Part shown: one piece after another, positions 46,814 to 54,949 of the stretch
Layout of the letters: every line of letters begins with the position of its first letter
Numbering within the stretch: the stretch's first letter is position 1
Source: JADJOY01 sp046331705 [NCBI: bacterium]
Lineage (GTDB): Bacteria > JADJOY01
Length of the DNA stretch: 64,000 nt
Reading direction: 5' to 3'
Assembly: GCA_046331705.1 (NCBI GenBank)
Contig: JAXLQJ010000035.1
Location: 16,474-80,473 of the forward strand
Program-made: the position numbers and the translations under genes
Notes under the pieces: generated by a model
What the model was told of the DNA's origin: nothing
The model's input: the letters and a program-made list of their open reading frames with translations, nothing else
Database searches by the model: none

Positions 46814-47671
46814 TCACGCGAGCTTGAAGATCCGCCGTGCGTTGTCGCGGAAGAAGAGCCGCTCGCTCTCCTCGCCGAGCCCCAGCTCGAGCGCCTGCTG
46901 GACCGCCTTGTGGAACATGAGCTGGGGGAAGTTGGTGCCGAAGAGCACCTTGTCCTTGCCGTAGGTCTTGGCGAAGTGGACGAGCTGCTGCGGGTAGTAG
47001 CGCGGTAGATACGCGGAGGTGTCGATGTAGACGTGCTCGTGCTTCCACGCGAGCCCGATCATCTCGTCCGTCCACGGATAGCCGATGTGCCCGCCGACGA
47101 TCTTGAGCTCGGGGAACTTGAGCGCGATCTCGTCGATGTAGGGAATGGGACGACCGGTCTCCGACGGCATGAGCGGACCGGTATGCCCCACCTGCGTGCA
47201 GAACGGGATGTCGAGATCGATGCACTTCACGTAGAGCGGCCAGTAGTGCTTGTCGTTGGGCGGCAGGCTCCAGAGCCACGGGATCACCCGCAGCGCCTTG
47301 AATCCCAGGTGTTTGATGGCGCGATCCAGCTCGCGCACGGCGGCCATCGGTTTCTCCAGATCCACCGCGGCCACCCCGACGAAGCGCGTCGGATGACGCG
47401 CCACCCATTCGGCGATCTCGTCGTTGGTCGCGACCCAGCAGCTCGGTCGGCACCACGCGCACAGCAACAGCTGCTCGACACCCGCGAGATCCATGAGCTG
47501 AACGACGTCGTCGGGAGTGAGGCCGGTCGCCGCCATGTCCTCGGGCACGCCGGACTTCTTGAACAACCGCGTGATCTCGGGCAGCCGCTCGAACATGGAC
47601 CGCAGCGCGGGCTGCGCCCAGGCATCGATGGCGCGCGGGGCGGGGATCGCGGGCGTGGTCGGCTCGGTCAT
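46814..47671 (-). CDS. amidohydrolase-2 family metal-dependent hydrolase/decarboxylase
   Basis: A 285-residue TIM-barrel protein of the amidohydrolase-2 family. It has FVGVAAVDLEKPMAAVRELDRAI, GFKALRVIPWLW, DIPFCTQVGHTGPLMPSETGRP, LKIVGGHIGYPWTDEMI, VYIDTSAY and VLFGTNFPQLMF, the usual order of barrel strands and metal or proton-handling residues (GH in TQVGHTG, GGHIG, and the late FGTNFP in place of the common FGSDFP with its Asp). The N-terminal metal motif HxH is not visible (IDAWAQP), so one metal ligand may be missing. Relatives include aromatic decarboxylases and lactone hydrolases. Confidence 0.85.
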   Translation of the reverse strand: MTEPTTPAIPAPRAIDAWAQPALRSMFERLPEITRLFKKSGVPEDMAATGLTPDDVVQLMDLAGVEQLLLCAWCRPSCWVATNDEIAEWVARHPTRFVGVAAVDLEKPMAAVRELDRAIKHLGFKALRVIPWLWSLPPNDKHYWPLYVKCIDLDIPFCTQVGHTGPLMPSETGRPIPYIDEIALKFPELKIVGGHIGYPWTDEMIGLAWKHEHVYIDTSAYLPRYYPQQLVHFAKTYGKDKVLFGTNFPQLMFHKAVQQALELGLGEESERLFFRDNARRIFKLA

Positions 47672-47732
47672 GATCTCCTCGAACGAAGGACGGGGCAGGG
47701 GTCCGTGGTGGCGGGTGCGGGGGCCACGGGGC

Positions 47733-48212
47733 TCAAGTCACGGTTCCGAATCGAGCGCGCAACCGCCGGTGACGATGCGCGAAGAGAAACCCGACGACGG
47801 CGCGCGAGGCGCCGAGCATCCACGGGAATCGCGGCACGAAGCACAGCCGGTCCACGATCCGGCAGCCACCCGCGATCGGCGTGAGCGTGCGCTCGTGCTC
47901 CCAGCTGCGCTGGGTCGCGAGCGCGGAGCGTTCCAGGAAGCGTCGTCCCGGCTCGAGCTCGACGAGCGTCAGGTCGTCGTAATCCACGGGCAAGACGCCG
48001 CCCAGCAGGACCCAGCTTCGGAACAAGCGCTGGCCGAGCGGCACCGTCGCCGGCGTCAGCTCGCGCGCGTGCGCCGGGTAGGTCATCCGGCAGAGCGGCA
48101 TCAGCTCGAAATTGACGCCCTCGAGGCTCGACGCGTGCGCCCACAACCGCGCGGCGTCCACCGCGAGCAGCGACTCGATCTCGAACGAACCCGAAGCCTG
48201 ACCGGCGCCCAT
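47733..48212 (-). CDS. SRPBCC (START-like) ligand-binding protein
   Basis: A 159-residue protein. The opening SFEIESLLAVDAARLWAHASSLEGVNFELMP and the later LTLVELEPGRRFLERSAL, WEHERTLTPIAGGCRIVDRL and a C-terminal long helix match the helix-grip SRPBCC fold, which holds lipids or other hydrophobic ligands in a central cavity. No catalytic residues can be assigned. It lies between the CarH-type regulator and the amidohydrolase, all on the minus strand with gaps of 111 and 61 bp, so they may form one transcript. Confidence 0.75.
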   Translation of the reverse strand: MGAGQASGSFEIESLLAVDAARLWAHASSLEGVNFELMPLCRMTYPAHARELTPATVPLGQRLFRSWVLLGGVLPVDYDDLTLVELEPGRRFLERSALATQRSWEHERTLTPIAGGCRIVDRLCFVPRFPWMLGASRAVVGFLFAHRHRRLRARFGTVT

Positions 48213-48323
48213 GGCCGCGCGATCATAACCCTCGAAGCCGCCCCTGCCCTCCCGCGGACGACCCCCGCGGACGATGACGGATGCGGGGTGCGCCCGCCCC
48301 CCTGGCGCACCCGCGACGACCGC

Positions 48324-49331
48324 TCAATCCCTGGCGGCGCGTCGCTTCCCGCGAGCGTGGCCGCCGGAGCGGATCACGCTCGGAGGCGTCAGCTCGCTCA
48401 GCTCCGCGCCCGGTGGCAGCACCCGCACTCCCGCGTCGGTCAATGCGCGCACGTCGCCGCCTGCGCCGAGCCCGCCCAACCAGAAGTCGGTCTTGCCGCG
48501 CCTGCGGCGGACCAGCTCGACCAACCGGGGCGCGTGCAGCGCCAACAACGCCTCGCGGGTGGCCGAGAGCGCCACGACGGCGGGCCGCGCCTGCTCGCAA
48601 GCGCGCTCGAGGTCCTCAAGCGGCAAGCTCTGGCCGAGGTAGAGCACCCGGTGCCCGTGCTGGGCGAGATGGATCGCGACGGCGAGCGCCCCGACCTCGT
48701 GCTGCTCGTCGGGCAAGCACGCCACCAGCGCCAGCGGAGCGGCGGGGTCGGCCACCGGCTGCGCCGCGAGCAGACCGTTGAGACGCGCGGCGAAGGCGGC
48801 GGACGCGAGGTGCTCCGAGGCGACGCTGAGCTTGCCTGCCGCCCACAGCTCGCCGATCTCGGCCGCCGCCGGGCGGATCACGAGCGGCAGGATCTGGGCC
48901 TCGGAAACGCCGCCGAAGGCGCGGTCGAGGGCGGCGTCGAGCGAGCGCGCATCGAGCGCGCGCGCCGCGTCGACGATCGAGCGGCGGAGCTCCTCCAGCA
49001 AGCCCGGTGAGAGCGCCGAGCGCGGCTCGGGCTCGTTCCCAGACGCGAGCTCCTTCCGCGGCCGTGCTTGCAGGCGCTCGCCCAGCTGGGCCTCCGCCAG
49101 GATCCGGTCTCGCCCTAGCACCGCGATCTCGCCGATCGAATGGCCGAGCTCGAGGCGCTCGCGGACGCGCTCCAGCACACGCAGATCGGTCTCGGTGTAG
49201 AGCCGGTGGCCGCTCGGCATCCGAACCGGCACCAAGAACTTGTGGCGCATCTCCCACGCGCGCAGCACCGCGGGCGAGAAGCCCGTGAGCCGCGACACCG
49301 TCTTCATCTTGTAGAGACCGCGTTCCTTCAA
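48324..49331 (-). CDS. carH: CarH/LitR-type MerR regulator with adenosylcobalamin light sensor
   Basis: A 335-residue protein. The MerR DNA-binding domain (about 9-75) has the modified start KTVSRLTGFSPAVLRAWEMR and GHRLYTETDL. A helical bundle follows, then the cobalamin domain. The light-sensing motif W-x9-E-H is exact (W163, E173, H174, in LWAAGKLSVASEH), and H211 in PDEQHEVG corresponds to the lower cobalt ligand. In Thermus and Myxococcus, CarH binds DNA as an AdoCbl tetramer in the dark and lets go in light. The start is TTG behind GGGAGGGCGG, or the ATG at 49307. It is divergent from an SRPBCC gene and near a photolyase, as expected for a light regulon. Confidence 0.9.
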   Translation of the reverse strand: MKERGLYKMKTVSRLTGFSPAVLRAWEMRHKFLVPVRMPSGHRLYTETDLRVLERVRERLELGHSIGEIAVLGRDRILAEAQLGERLQARPRKELASGNEPEPRSALSPGLLEELRRSIVDAARALDARSLDAALDRAFGGVSEAQILPLVIRPAAAEIGELWAAGKLSVASEHLASAAFAARLNGLLAAQPVADPAAPLALVACLPDEQHEVGALAVAIHLAQHGHRVLYLGQSLPLEDLERACEQARPAVVALSATREALLALHAPRLVELVRRRRGKTDFWLGGLGAGGDVRALTDAGVRVLPPGAELSELTPPSVIRSGGHARGKRRAARD

Positions 49332-49397
49332 CCCGCCCTCCCCAAACGCAACGCGCGGCGCATCTCGTCGCCGCCGTGGACGAGGCTAGCACGGCAT

Positions 49398-49426
49398 CCC
49401 ATACGATCACAACAAAATCTCGACAA
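49398..49426 (-). promoter_or_regulatory. candidate carH promoter
   Basis: On the minus strand TTGTCG (49426-49421) and TATGGG (49403-49398) are 17 bases apart, within an AT-rich patch that stands out in this GC-rich region. The start of carH is about 67 bases beyond. It lies next to the opposing candidate promoter, so one regulator bound here could control both genes. Confidence 0.35.
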
Positions 49427-49430
49427 ATCA

Positions 49431-49459
49431 TTGACGCACGGCGGAGCGATGGATACGTT
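49431..49459 (+). promoter_or_regulatory. candidate promoter of the SRPBCC gene
   Basis: TTGACG (49431-49436) and TACGTT (49454-49459) are 17 bases apart. The predicted transcript start falls within a few bases of the ATG at 49468, which has no ribosome site, so the mRNA could be leaderless. Confidence 0.35.
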
Positions 49460-49467
49460 TCGGCGGC

Positions 49468-49929
49468 ATGGGCTCGTCGCACCTGCTCGAACGCCGCCAG
49501 ACGGTTCCCCAACCGCTCGATCGCGTCTTCCCGTTCTTCGCCGACGCCGGAAACCTGCAGGCGATCACTCCCGCGTTCCTGCATTTTCGCTTCCGGACCC
49601 CGCTGCCCATCGAGATGCGGCCGGGCGCGCTGATCGACTACGAGATCCGGCTCTTCGGCGCGCCGATGCGCTGGCGAACACGGATCGCCGCGTTCGAGCC
49701 ACCCCATCGGTTCGTGGACGAGCAGCTCCGCGGGCCCTATCGAACCTGGGTCCACACTCACGAGTTTCACGAGGTCGAGGGCGGGACGCTCATCGTCGAT
49801 CGCGTCCAGTACCAGCTTCCGTTGGGCCTCCTCGGGGACCTCGCGCACGCGCTGTGGGTGCGGCGCACGCTGGAGCGAATCTTCGACCATCGCGGCACCG
49901 TGATCGCCGAACGCTTCGGGCGCGCCTGA
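49468..49929 (+). CDS. SRPBCC family protein (cyclase/dehydrase-like)
   Basis: A 153-residue protein of the helix-grip fold: RRQTVPQPLDRVFPFFADAGNLQAITPAFLHF, IDYEIRLFGAPMRWRTRI, FVDEQLRGPYRTWVHTHEFHEV and RVQYQLPLG. These are the standard pieces of the 'SRPBCC, YfcH-associated' group often found in light-responsive LitR/CarH clusters beside photolyases. The ligand is unknown. It is divergent from carH across a 136-bp region carrying candidate promoters for both genes. The 140 bp after its stop lead to the convergent TudS/YbgA gene. Confidence 0.85.
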   Translation: MGSSHLLERRQTVPQPLDRVFPFFADAGNLQAITPAFLHFRFRTPLPIEMRPGALIDYEIRLFGAPMRWRTRIAAFEPPHRFVDEQLRGPYRTWVHTHEFHEVEGGTLIVDRVQYQLPLGLLGDLAHALWVRRTLERIFDHRGTVIAERFGRA

Positions 49930-50072
49930 GGCCCAGCACCCGCCGCCGGGCAACGGTGCGAAGGGGATCTCGCCCGAAACCCTGGCAGCGGCGCCGAGCC
50001 TCCCTCGCGTCCGCGCAGCTCGCGCGGCGCGCCGCGCGGACGTCGCTTCCTCGGCGACGCGCGGAGCCCGGT

Positions 50073-51053
50073 TCACTGCGCGGGGCACGGGCTCGACTGC
50101 GCTCGCAAGACCTCCGGATAAGGCCAGAAGAACGCCTGCGCACGCAGGTAGGGAACCTCGAACTGCTCGACCCAGCTCCGCACGGTGAAGAAGGTTGCGC
50201 CGCGCTCCCCGCTCTCGCGCATCGCGTCCGCGAGCCGCTCGGCGAGAGCGGCGCGCTCGCGGTCCGGCACTCGCTCCCGAAAGTAGCCGAGCGCGTGCAT
50301 GAGCGCGTTCACCCAGCCGAACGCGCTGGGCGGCGCGAGCAGCGCTGCGCGAAACCCAGCGCCGTACTCGCTCCAGACGTCCCCCATGGCGCGCGCCGAG
50401 GCGTTCGCCACTCGCGCGCCGAGGGACCGCAGCGCGGGCTCGTTCCACGCCAGCAGCAACAGCTTGTGCTCGGCGTGAAACCGTCCCAGCGCGGCGCTCG
50501 TGCCCACGCGAGCGGCGTCGCGCAACCGCGCCAGCGTCCACGCTCGAGTGAGGAAGCGGTGGCGCGAGTCGGGATCGTCGAGCGCGCGCTCGTCGACCAC
50601 CGGCACGTCCGTGGCCCGTCGCAGCCATGCTTCCGCGAAGACGCCCACGCCACCGCTGTGCGGCTCCTCGGCCTCCATCGAGGCGAAGACTTTCACGTCG
50701 CCGATGCCACACGAAGGCGAGCGCGCCTTGAGGACGACGCCGTCGATCTCGCCTGCCGACGACTCGAACGACGCACCGAATCCCTCCATCGCCGCCGTGA
50801 GGTCCCGACCGGTGCGCGGTTGAACCAAGCGCCGCTGCTCGGAGCCGGCGCGTACGATCCGAATCGGGTCGCGCGGCACGCCGAGGCCCACGGCGACCTC
50901 CGGGCACACGTCGACGAGCTCGGCGTGCGTGGCGAGCAGGGCGATCGTGGGCGCCGCCACGATGCCACCGTCGTAGCGGCACGCCTCGAGGTCGAGGCAG
51001 CGGCTGACGACGATTCGCGGGCGCGACCCGGAGGCCGGTCCCCGATCGCTCAT
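50073..51053 (-). CDS. DUF523-DUF1722 fusion (TudS-like desulfidase plus YbgA domain)
   Basis: A 326-residue protein. Residues 10-155 are DUF523: VVSRCLDLEACRYDGG, ELVDVCPEVAVGLGVPR and LKARSPSCG hold the cysteines that bind an iron-sulfur cluster in TudS thiouracil desulfidase. Residues about 190-315 are DUF1722 (YbgA): GRFHAEHKLLLLAWNEPALRSLG, NALMHALGYF and VPYLRAQAFFWPYP. The fused form is common next to photolyases, and a role in repairing thiolated or damaged bases has been suggested from the TudS work; the YbgA role is unknown. Its ATG overlaps the stop of cbiX. Confidence 0.9.
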   Translation of the reverse strand: MSDRGPASGSRPRIVVSRCLDLEACRYDGGIVAAPTIALLATHAELVDVCPEVAVGLGVPRDPIRIVRAGSEQRRLVQPRTGRDLTAAMEGFGASFESSAGEIDGVVLKARSPSCGIGDVKVFASMEAEEPHSGGVGVFAEAWLRRATDVPVVDERALDDPDSRHRFLTRAWTLARLRDAARVGTSAALGRFHAEHKLLLLAWNEPALRSLGARVANASARAMGDVWSEYGAGFRAALLAPPSAFGWVNALMHALGYFRERVPDRERAALAERLADAMRESGERGATFFTVRSWVEQFEVPYLRAQAFFWPYPEVLRAQSSPCPAQ

Positions 51054-51451
51054 CGCTCGGCGGTGGGCGAGGCGTGCGACTCGATCAGCTCGCGCGCGAT
51101 CGCCTCGATCGCCGCCACCACCCGCGGCGCCTCGCCGATGGCGCCCGCGACCTCGACGACCAGCCCCGGATGGCGCGCCTCGACCCGGCGCGCGAGCACC
51201 GGGATGTCCTGATCGACGTGTCCGCCGCCCGCCATGAAGAGCGGCAAGATGGAGAGCCGCGCGACGCCGTCGCGCTGCGCCTCCGCGGCGACGTCGTCGA
51301 GCGACGGCGCGGCGAACTCCATGTACGCGAGGCGCACGCGTTCACCGCCGAGGTCTCGCGCCAGCGTGGCCGCGAGCCGCTCGAACGGCGCCCGCCAGCG
51401 CGGGTCGCGACTACCGTGAGCCATCAGCACCACGCGGGTCGTTCCGGCCAC
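51050..51451 (-). CDS. cbiX: small CbiX-type sirohydrochlorin cobalto/ferrochelatase
   Basis: A 133-residue protein, the size of the short CbiX (CbiX-S) homodimeric chelatases. VVLMAHGSRDPRWRAPFERL carries the active-site His after the first strand, and LSILPLFMAGGGHVDQDIPVL carries the second (GGHV). These enzymes insert Co2+ (or Fe2+, Ni2+) into sirohydrochlorin at the start of anaerobic cobalamin or siroheme synthesis. The GTG start lies 19 bases after the photolyase stop, and the gene is coupled to the TudS/YbgA gene by ATGA. A B12-route enzyme in a CarH-associated cluster is suggestive, since CarH needs adenosylcobalamin. Confidence 0.9.
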   Translation of the reverse strand: MAGTTRVVLMAHGSRDPRWRAPFERLAATLARDLGGERVRLAYMEFAAPSLDDVAAEAQRDGVARLSILPLFMAGGGHVDQDIPVLARRVEARHPGLVVEVAGAIGEAPRVVAAIEAIARELIESHASPTAER

Positions 51452-51470
51452 CAGCGATTCTCCCCGCCGC

Positions 51471-52961
51471 TCAGAAGAGCCGTCGTTGGCGCCCGGCGTC
51501 CGGCGCGTAGCGCGCCACGTAGCCCTTCACGCGGACCTTGCGCGCGGTGTTCTCGGAGCTCATGTAACGCACCGTACCGAAGATCGGGCGCTCGGGCCCC
51601 CACGGGCGGTCGTAGCGTCCGAGCGTCCAGAAGATGCCCGAGTAGGAGTTCGGGTTGCGGCCGTCGAGCGCGTACTTGTTGTTGAGCTCGATCATCGTGG
51701 CGAGCGCCACGCGCGGGGACTCCGACCACTCGAGGATCTTCTTGCCCCACAGCATCCGCAAGTAGTTGTGGATCCTGCCCTCGCGGACGAGCTGCGTCTG
51801 CGCCGCGTTCCAGAGCGGATCGTGGGTGCGCGCGCACTCGAAGTCGTCGAGCGCGTAACGGTGCGGCCGCGGGTCGCCGGCATGTTCGCCGAGCGTCCGC
51901 TGCGCCCACTCCGGCAAGGACTCGTAGCGATCGTAATCGGACCGGTTCCAGCAGAAGTTGTAGCCGAGCTCGCGCCAGGTGATCACCTGGTCCAGGAAGC
52001 CTTCGGCCGCGGCACTCGTTCCCCACCAGCCCGCACGGCTGCCATCGGCGCGGCTCGCGAGTCGATCGGGGCTCCAGCGCTCGGCGCCGGCGATCGCGGT
52101 GAACACGTCGTGCGCCGACAGATGACCGAAGTGAAGGTAGGCCGAGAGCCCGCTGGTGACGCTTTGCTCCGGCTCGTTGCGCGCGTCCCCGTACCGGCTC
52201 AGGCACTCGGCCACGAATCGCTCGAGCGCCGTCTCCGCCGCACCGCTACCGCCCAGGGTCGGTGCGATCGGCACGGAGTGATCGATCGGCAGACGCGCGA
52301 GCGCCGCGGCGTCGCGCAGCGCCTCGAGGTCGGCTCGCGGCCAGCGCGCGACGACGCGCGCCGGCAGGCCCGCGAGGCGCGGCAGATCGCGCCCGGCGAA
52401 CGGGTCGCGTCGCGGCCGATCCGCGAGCCATTTCGGAAGCTGCTTCTGCAAGAAGCGTCGGAACGCGTACGCCGTGGGAAACGCCTGAGGCGCCGCGGCG
52501 AGCGGCAGCAAGCCGTTTCCGTCGACCGCTTCCAGTCGCACCGGCAGCGCTCGGGCGGCCGCCGCGACCATTCGCGGCAGCATGAAGCACGGGAACTCGT
52601 CCGTGACGACCACGGCGGCGTGGCTCGCCAGCGCCGCGAGCAACCCCTTTCCTGCGTCCAGCTCGTCCTCGACGTACGGGTAGTAGGTGAGCGGCGCCGA
52701 CGCCACACGTCGCTCGTTCTCCGCCAGACCGTCGAGGATGAACCGGTGCAAGCGATCGCTGGCCCAGCGATAGCCGACGCGCAACGCCTCGAGCACCACC
52801 AGCGGCTTCCCGAGGTCCGTCGCCCATTCCAGCGCGCGATCGAGGGCGAAGCTCGAATGCACGCGCCGCGTGGCGATCATCCAGTACAGGACGAAATCGC
52901 CGTCGCCGCGCACGGGCGCCTCGTTCGCCACGCGCACCCGGAGCGCGGCCACACGCGTCAC
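51471..52961 (-). CDS. phrB: class II CPD photolyase
   Basis: A 496-residue protein from the GTG at 52961, which overlaps the stop of the upstream transpeptidase (GTGA). DFVLYWMIATRR opens the antenna domain. The FAD-binding half has AYLHFGHLSAHDVF, FLDQVITWRELGYNFCWN, YESLPEWAQRTL, REGRIHNYLRMLWGKKILEW, NNKYALDGRNPNSYSGIFW and IFGTVRYMSS. These are hallmarks of class II photolyases (as in Methanosarcina), which use light to split cyclobutane pyrimidine dimers. It sits upstream of cbiX and tudS/ybgA in one operon, probably under light control by the nearby CarH-type regulator; that control is inferred. Confidence 0.93.
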   Translation of the reverse strand: MTRVAALRVRVANEAPVRGDGDFVLYWMIATRRVHSSFALDRALEWATDLGKPLVVLEALRVGYRWASDRLHRFILDGLAENERRVASAPLTYYPYVEDELDAGKGLLAALASHAAVVVTDEFPCFMLPRMVAAAARALPVRLEAVDGNGLLPLAAAPQAFPTAYAFRRFLQKQLPKWLADRPRRDPFAGRDLPRLAGLPARVVARWPRADLEALRDAAALARLPIDHSVPIAPTLGGSGAAETALERFVAECLSRYGDARNEPEQSVTSGLSAYLHFGHLSAHDVFTAIAGAERWSPDRLASRADGSRAGWWGTSAAAEGFLDQVITWRELGYNFCWNRSDYDRYESLPEWAQRTLGEHAGDPRPHRYALDDFECARTHDPLWNAAQTQLVREGRIHNYLRMLWGKKILEWSESPRVALATMIELNNKYALDGRNPNSYSGIFWTLGRYDRPWGPERPIFGTVRYMSSENTARKVRVKGYVARYAPDAGRQRRLF

Positions 52962-53674
52962 GGGTGGATGATGACCGGCGTGCCTTCCGGCGCGCGCTCG
53001 GCGAGGAACTCGATCTGATCGTCGGCGAGCGCGATGCAGCCGTAGGTCCAGTTGATGCTCACCGAGTCGCCCTTCCATCGGTCGCCCTCGCCGTGGAAGC
53101 CGACGTGCCCGCCGAGCGGGGTGTCCTGCGGCGGCAGCCGCCCGTCATCGAGGGCGCTCACGATCGACGAGTACGTGCTCTCGTCGATGACGCCGAGCGC
53201 AAGCCCCAGCTCGGCGTCGGCGCGCGACGGGTAGTCGATGGGGATGAAGAGATGGAAGCGGCGGCTCGGGCGCGCCGGCCCGGCGACATGGTAATAACCC
53301 TCGGGTGTGCGGTTGTCGCGCCCCATGCGCTTGGGGCCGTCCTCCTCGCGCCCGACCGCGACTTGCATGGCGGTGCCGCCGCCCAGCGCGCAGTGCGCCA
53401 CCAGCGTGCGATAGCCCTTCCAGACCTCGATGCGGCTCAAGCGGTCGCAGGCCGTCGATTCCTCGCGCAAACGGCGCCAGGAGGCCTCGGTGTCGGGCGC
53501 GCCGAGCTCCACCACCTGGACGTCGCTCGGTCGCTCGTCGCGCGAGGCGGGTGCCAGCGGCGCCACGTGAGCTTCCGAGCAGGCGCCGAGCAGCAACGCA
53601 CCGAGCGCCATGGCCCAGGCTCGCGCGCGGGACGGGCCGTGCGCGCGCGGGATCGTCGCAGCCGAGTCGATCAT
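52958..53674 (-). CDS. L,D-transpeptidase family lipoprotein
   Basis: A 238-residue protein. The ATG at 53674 gives a signal peptide with lipobox LLGAC, so it is probably anchored to a membrane. The YkuD domain (about 95-235) has MQVAVGREEDGPKRMGRDNRTPEGYYHV, the His in GHVGFHGEGDRW and the catalytic Cys in NWTYGCIAL. Such enzymes make 3-3 cross-links in peptidoglycan, attach lipoproteins, or modify the wall in other ways. A TATAAT sits at 53692-53687 on the same strand, only about 13 bases before the ATG, so the leader would be very short. It is divergent from a second L,D-transpeptidase, and is the first gene of the photolyase operon. Confidence 0.9.
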   Translation of the reverse strand: MIDSAATIPRAHGPSRARAWAMALGALLLGACSEAHVAPLAPASRDERPSDVQVVELGAPDTEASWRRLREESTACDRLSRIEVWKGYRTLVAHCALGGGTAMQVAVGREEDGPKRMGRDNRTPEGYYHVAGPARPSRRFHLFIPIDYPSRADAELGLALGVIDESTYSSIVSALDDGRLPPQDTPLGGHVGFHGEGDRWKGDSVSINWTYGCIALADDQIEFLAERAPEGTPVIIHP

Positions 53675-53728
53675 GGCGAAGCGCCGATTATAGTTGACGA
53701 CTCCCCCCATCGATCGCACCTTGTCGAC

Positions 53729-54772
53729 ATGTCGTCGCTCATCACTTCACGCCATCCGAATCGCTCGTCCGCGCTCGCGCCACTCGCGCTCGCGCTCGTC
53801 GCCGTCGCCGCGCTGGCGCCCGGCGCCGCGCGCGCCCAAGCCGTCGGCCCGCTTCGGCCGATCCTCGGGCAACCCCAGACCACGGTGGTCCAGCCCGAGG
53901 ACTCGCTGATCGACATCGCGTACCGCTTCCGTCTCGGCTACAGCGCCGTGGAAGCCCTGAACCCCGGGGTCGACGTGTGGCTGCCCAAGCCTGGCACGCT
54001 GATCCGGCTGCCCACGGTGATGATCCTCCCGCGGACCGAGCCGCTGGGGCTCGTCATCAACGTCCCCGAGATGCGGCTCTACGACTTCACCGTCAAGGGC
54101 TTGCCGGAGGTCTTCGCGATCGCCATCGGCGACGAGGTGGACAACTCGCTGATGGGCGAGTTCAAGGTCGGCAACAAGCGCACCAACCCGACCTGGTACG
54201 TGCCGGCCTCCATTCGCCAGGAAAAGCCGGAGCTTCCCGCGCAGGTCCCGCCCGGCCCGGACAACCCGCTGGGCGATCGGTGGATGAACATCGGCGTCAC
54301 GAGCTACGGCATCCACGGCACGAACACGCCCTACTCCATCGGGCGCCTCGCCACCCACGGGTGCGTCCGGCTCTACAACGACGAGATGCGGCGGCTCTTC
54401 GATCGCACCGCCAGCGGCACCCGGCTCAAGCTCGTCTACCAGAGCATCAAGCTGGGACGACGCGGAAATGGGCTCTACGTCGAGGCCTATCCGGACGTCT
54501 ACAACCGCGAGCCCAACCGGCTCGGCGAGTTGATGATGACCCTGAGCGAGCTGGGCCTCGCGAGCTACGTCGACGCCGAGCTCGTCCAGCAGGTCGTCAA
54601 GGACGGGATCGGTTATCCGATCCAGGTCGGCACCGTGCCGCAGACCGTGCTCGACGCCGCGGATACCCCGCCGAAGCCGATCGCTCCCGCCGTGCGCGAG
54701 CCCACGCGCCGGAAGCCCGCTCCCGCGCGGGCACGGCCCGCCGCCCGACCGGCGGCACCGCGACGAAGCTGA
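53729..54772 (+). CDS. LysM-type L,D-transpeptidase (ErfK/YbiS/YcfS-like)
   Basis: A 347-residue exported protein with signal peptide PLALALVAVAALAPGAARA. A LysM-like segment (VVQPEDSLIDIAYRFRLGYSAVEALNPGVD) leads to the YkuD domain at about 110-260. The active site is GIHGTNTPYSIGRLATHGCVRL, with the Cys three residues after a His. The arrangement and the long C-terminal part match ErfK/YbiS/YcfS, which link Braun lipoprotein to meso-diaminopimelate. A Pro/Ala/Arg-rich tail of about 40 residues ends the protein. A lipoprotein gene of the right kind lies next door, on the opposite strand. It is divergent from the other transpeptidase, 54 bp away. Confidence 0.93.
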   Translation: MSSLITSRHPNRSSALAPLALALVAVAALAPGAARAQAVGPLRPILGQPQTTVVQPEDSLIDIAYRFRLGYSAVEALNPGVDVWLPKPGTLIRLPTVMILPRTEPLGLVINVPEMRLYDFTVKGLPEVFAIAIGDEVDNSLMGEFKVGNKRTNPTWYVPASIRQEKPELPAQVPPGPDNPLGDRWMNIGVTSYGIHGTNTPYSIGRLATHGCVRLYNDEMRRLFDRTASGTRLKLVYQSIKLGRRGNGLYVEAYPDVYNREPNRLGELMMTLSELGLASYVDAELVQQVVKDGIGYPIQVGTVPQTVLDAADTPPKPIAPAVREPTRRKPAPARARPAARPAAPRRS

Positions 54773-54856
54773 TCCAGCGCACGCTGAACCGCACGCTGCG
54801 CGAGGCCCTTAAGCCACGCCCGCGCAAGGCGTGCTCCAAACGCGCGCGCCACCAGC

Positions 54857-54892
54857 AAAAACACCCGCCCCGGGCATGGCCCGGGACGGGTG
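54857..54892 (-). terminator. rho-independent terminator of the Lpp-like gene
   Basis: Reading on the minus strand, a 14-bp stem (one U-G wobble) with a three-base loop is followed directly by TTTTT. It lies 58 bases past the stop of the lipoprotein gene. On the plus strand the same stem has a C-A mismatch and no T-run, so it serves the minus-strand gene. Confidence 0.85.
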
Positions 54893-54949
54893 CTTCACGA
54901 CTGCGCGGTGATCGGGACGCGAGCCCCGAATCCGCCGTCGAGGCGTTTC

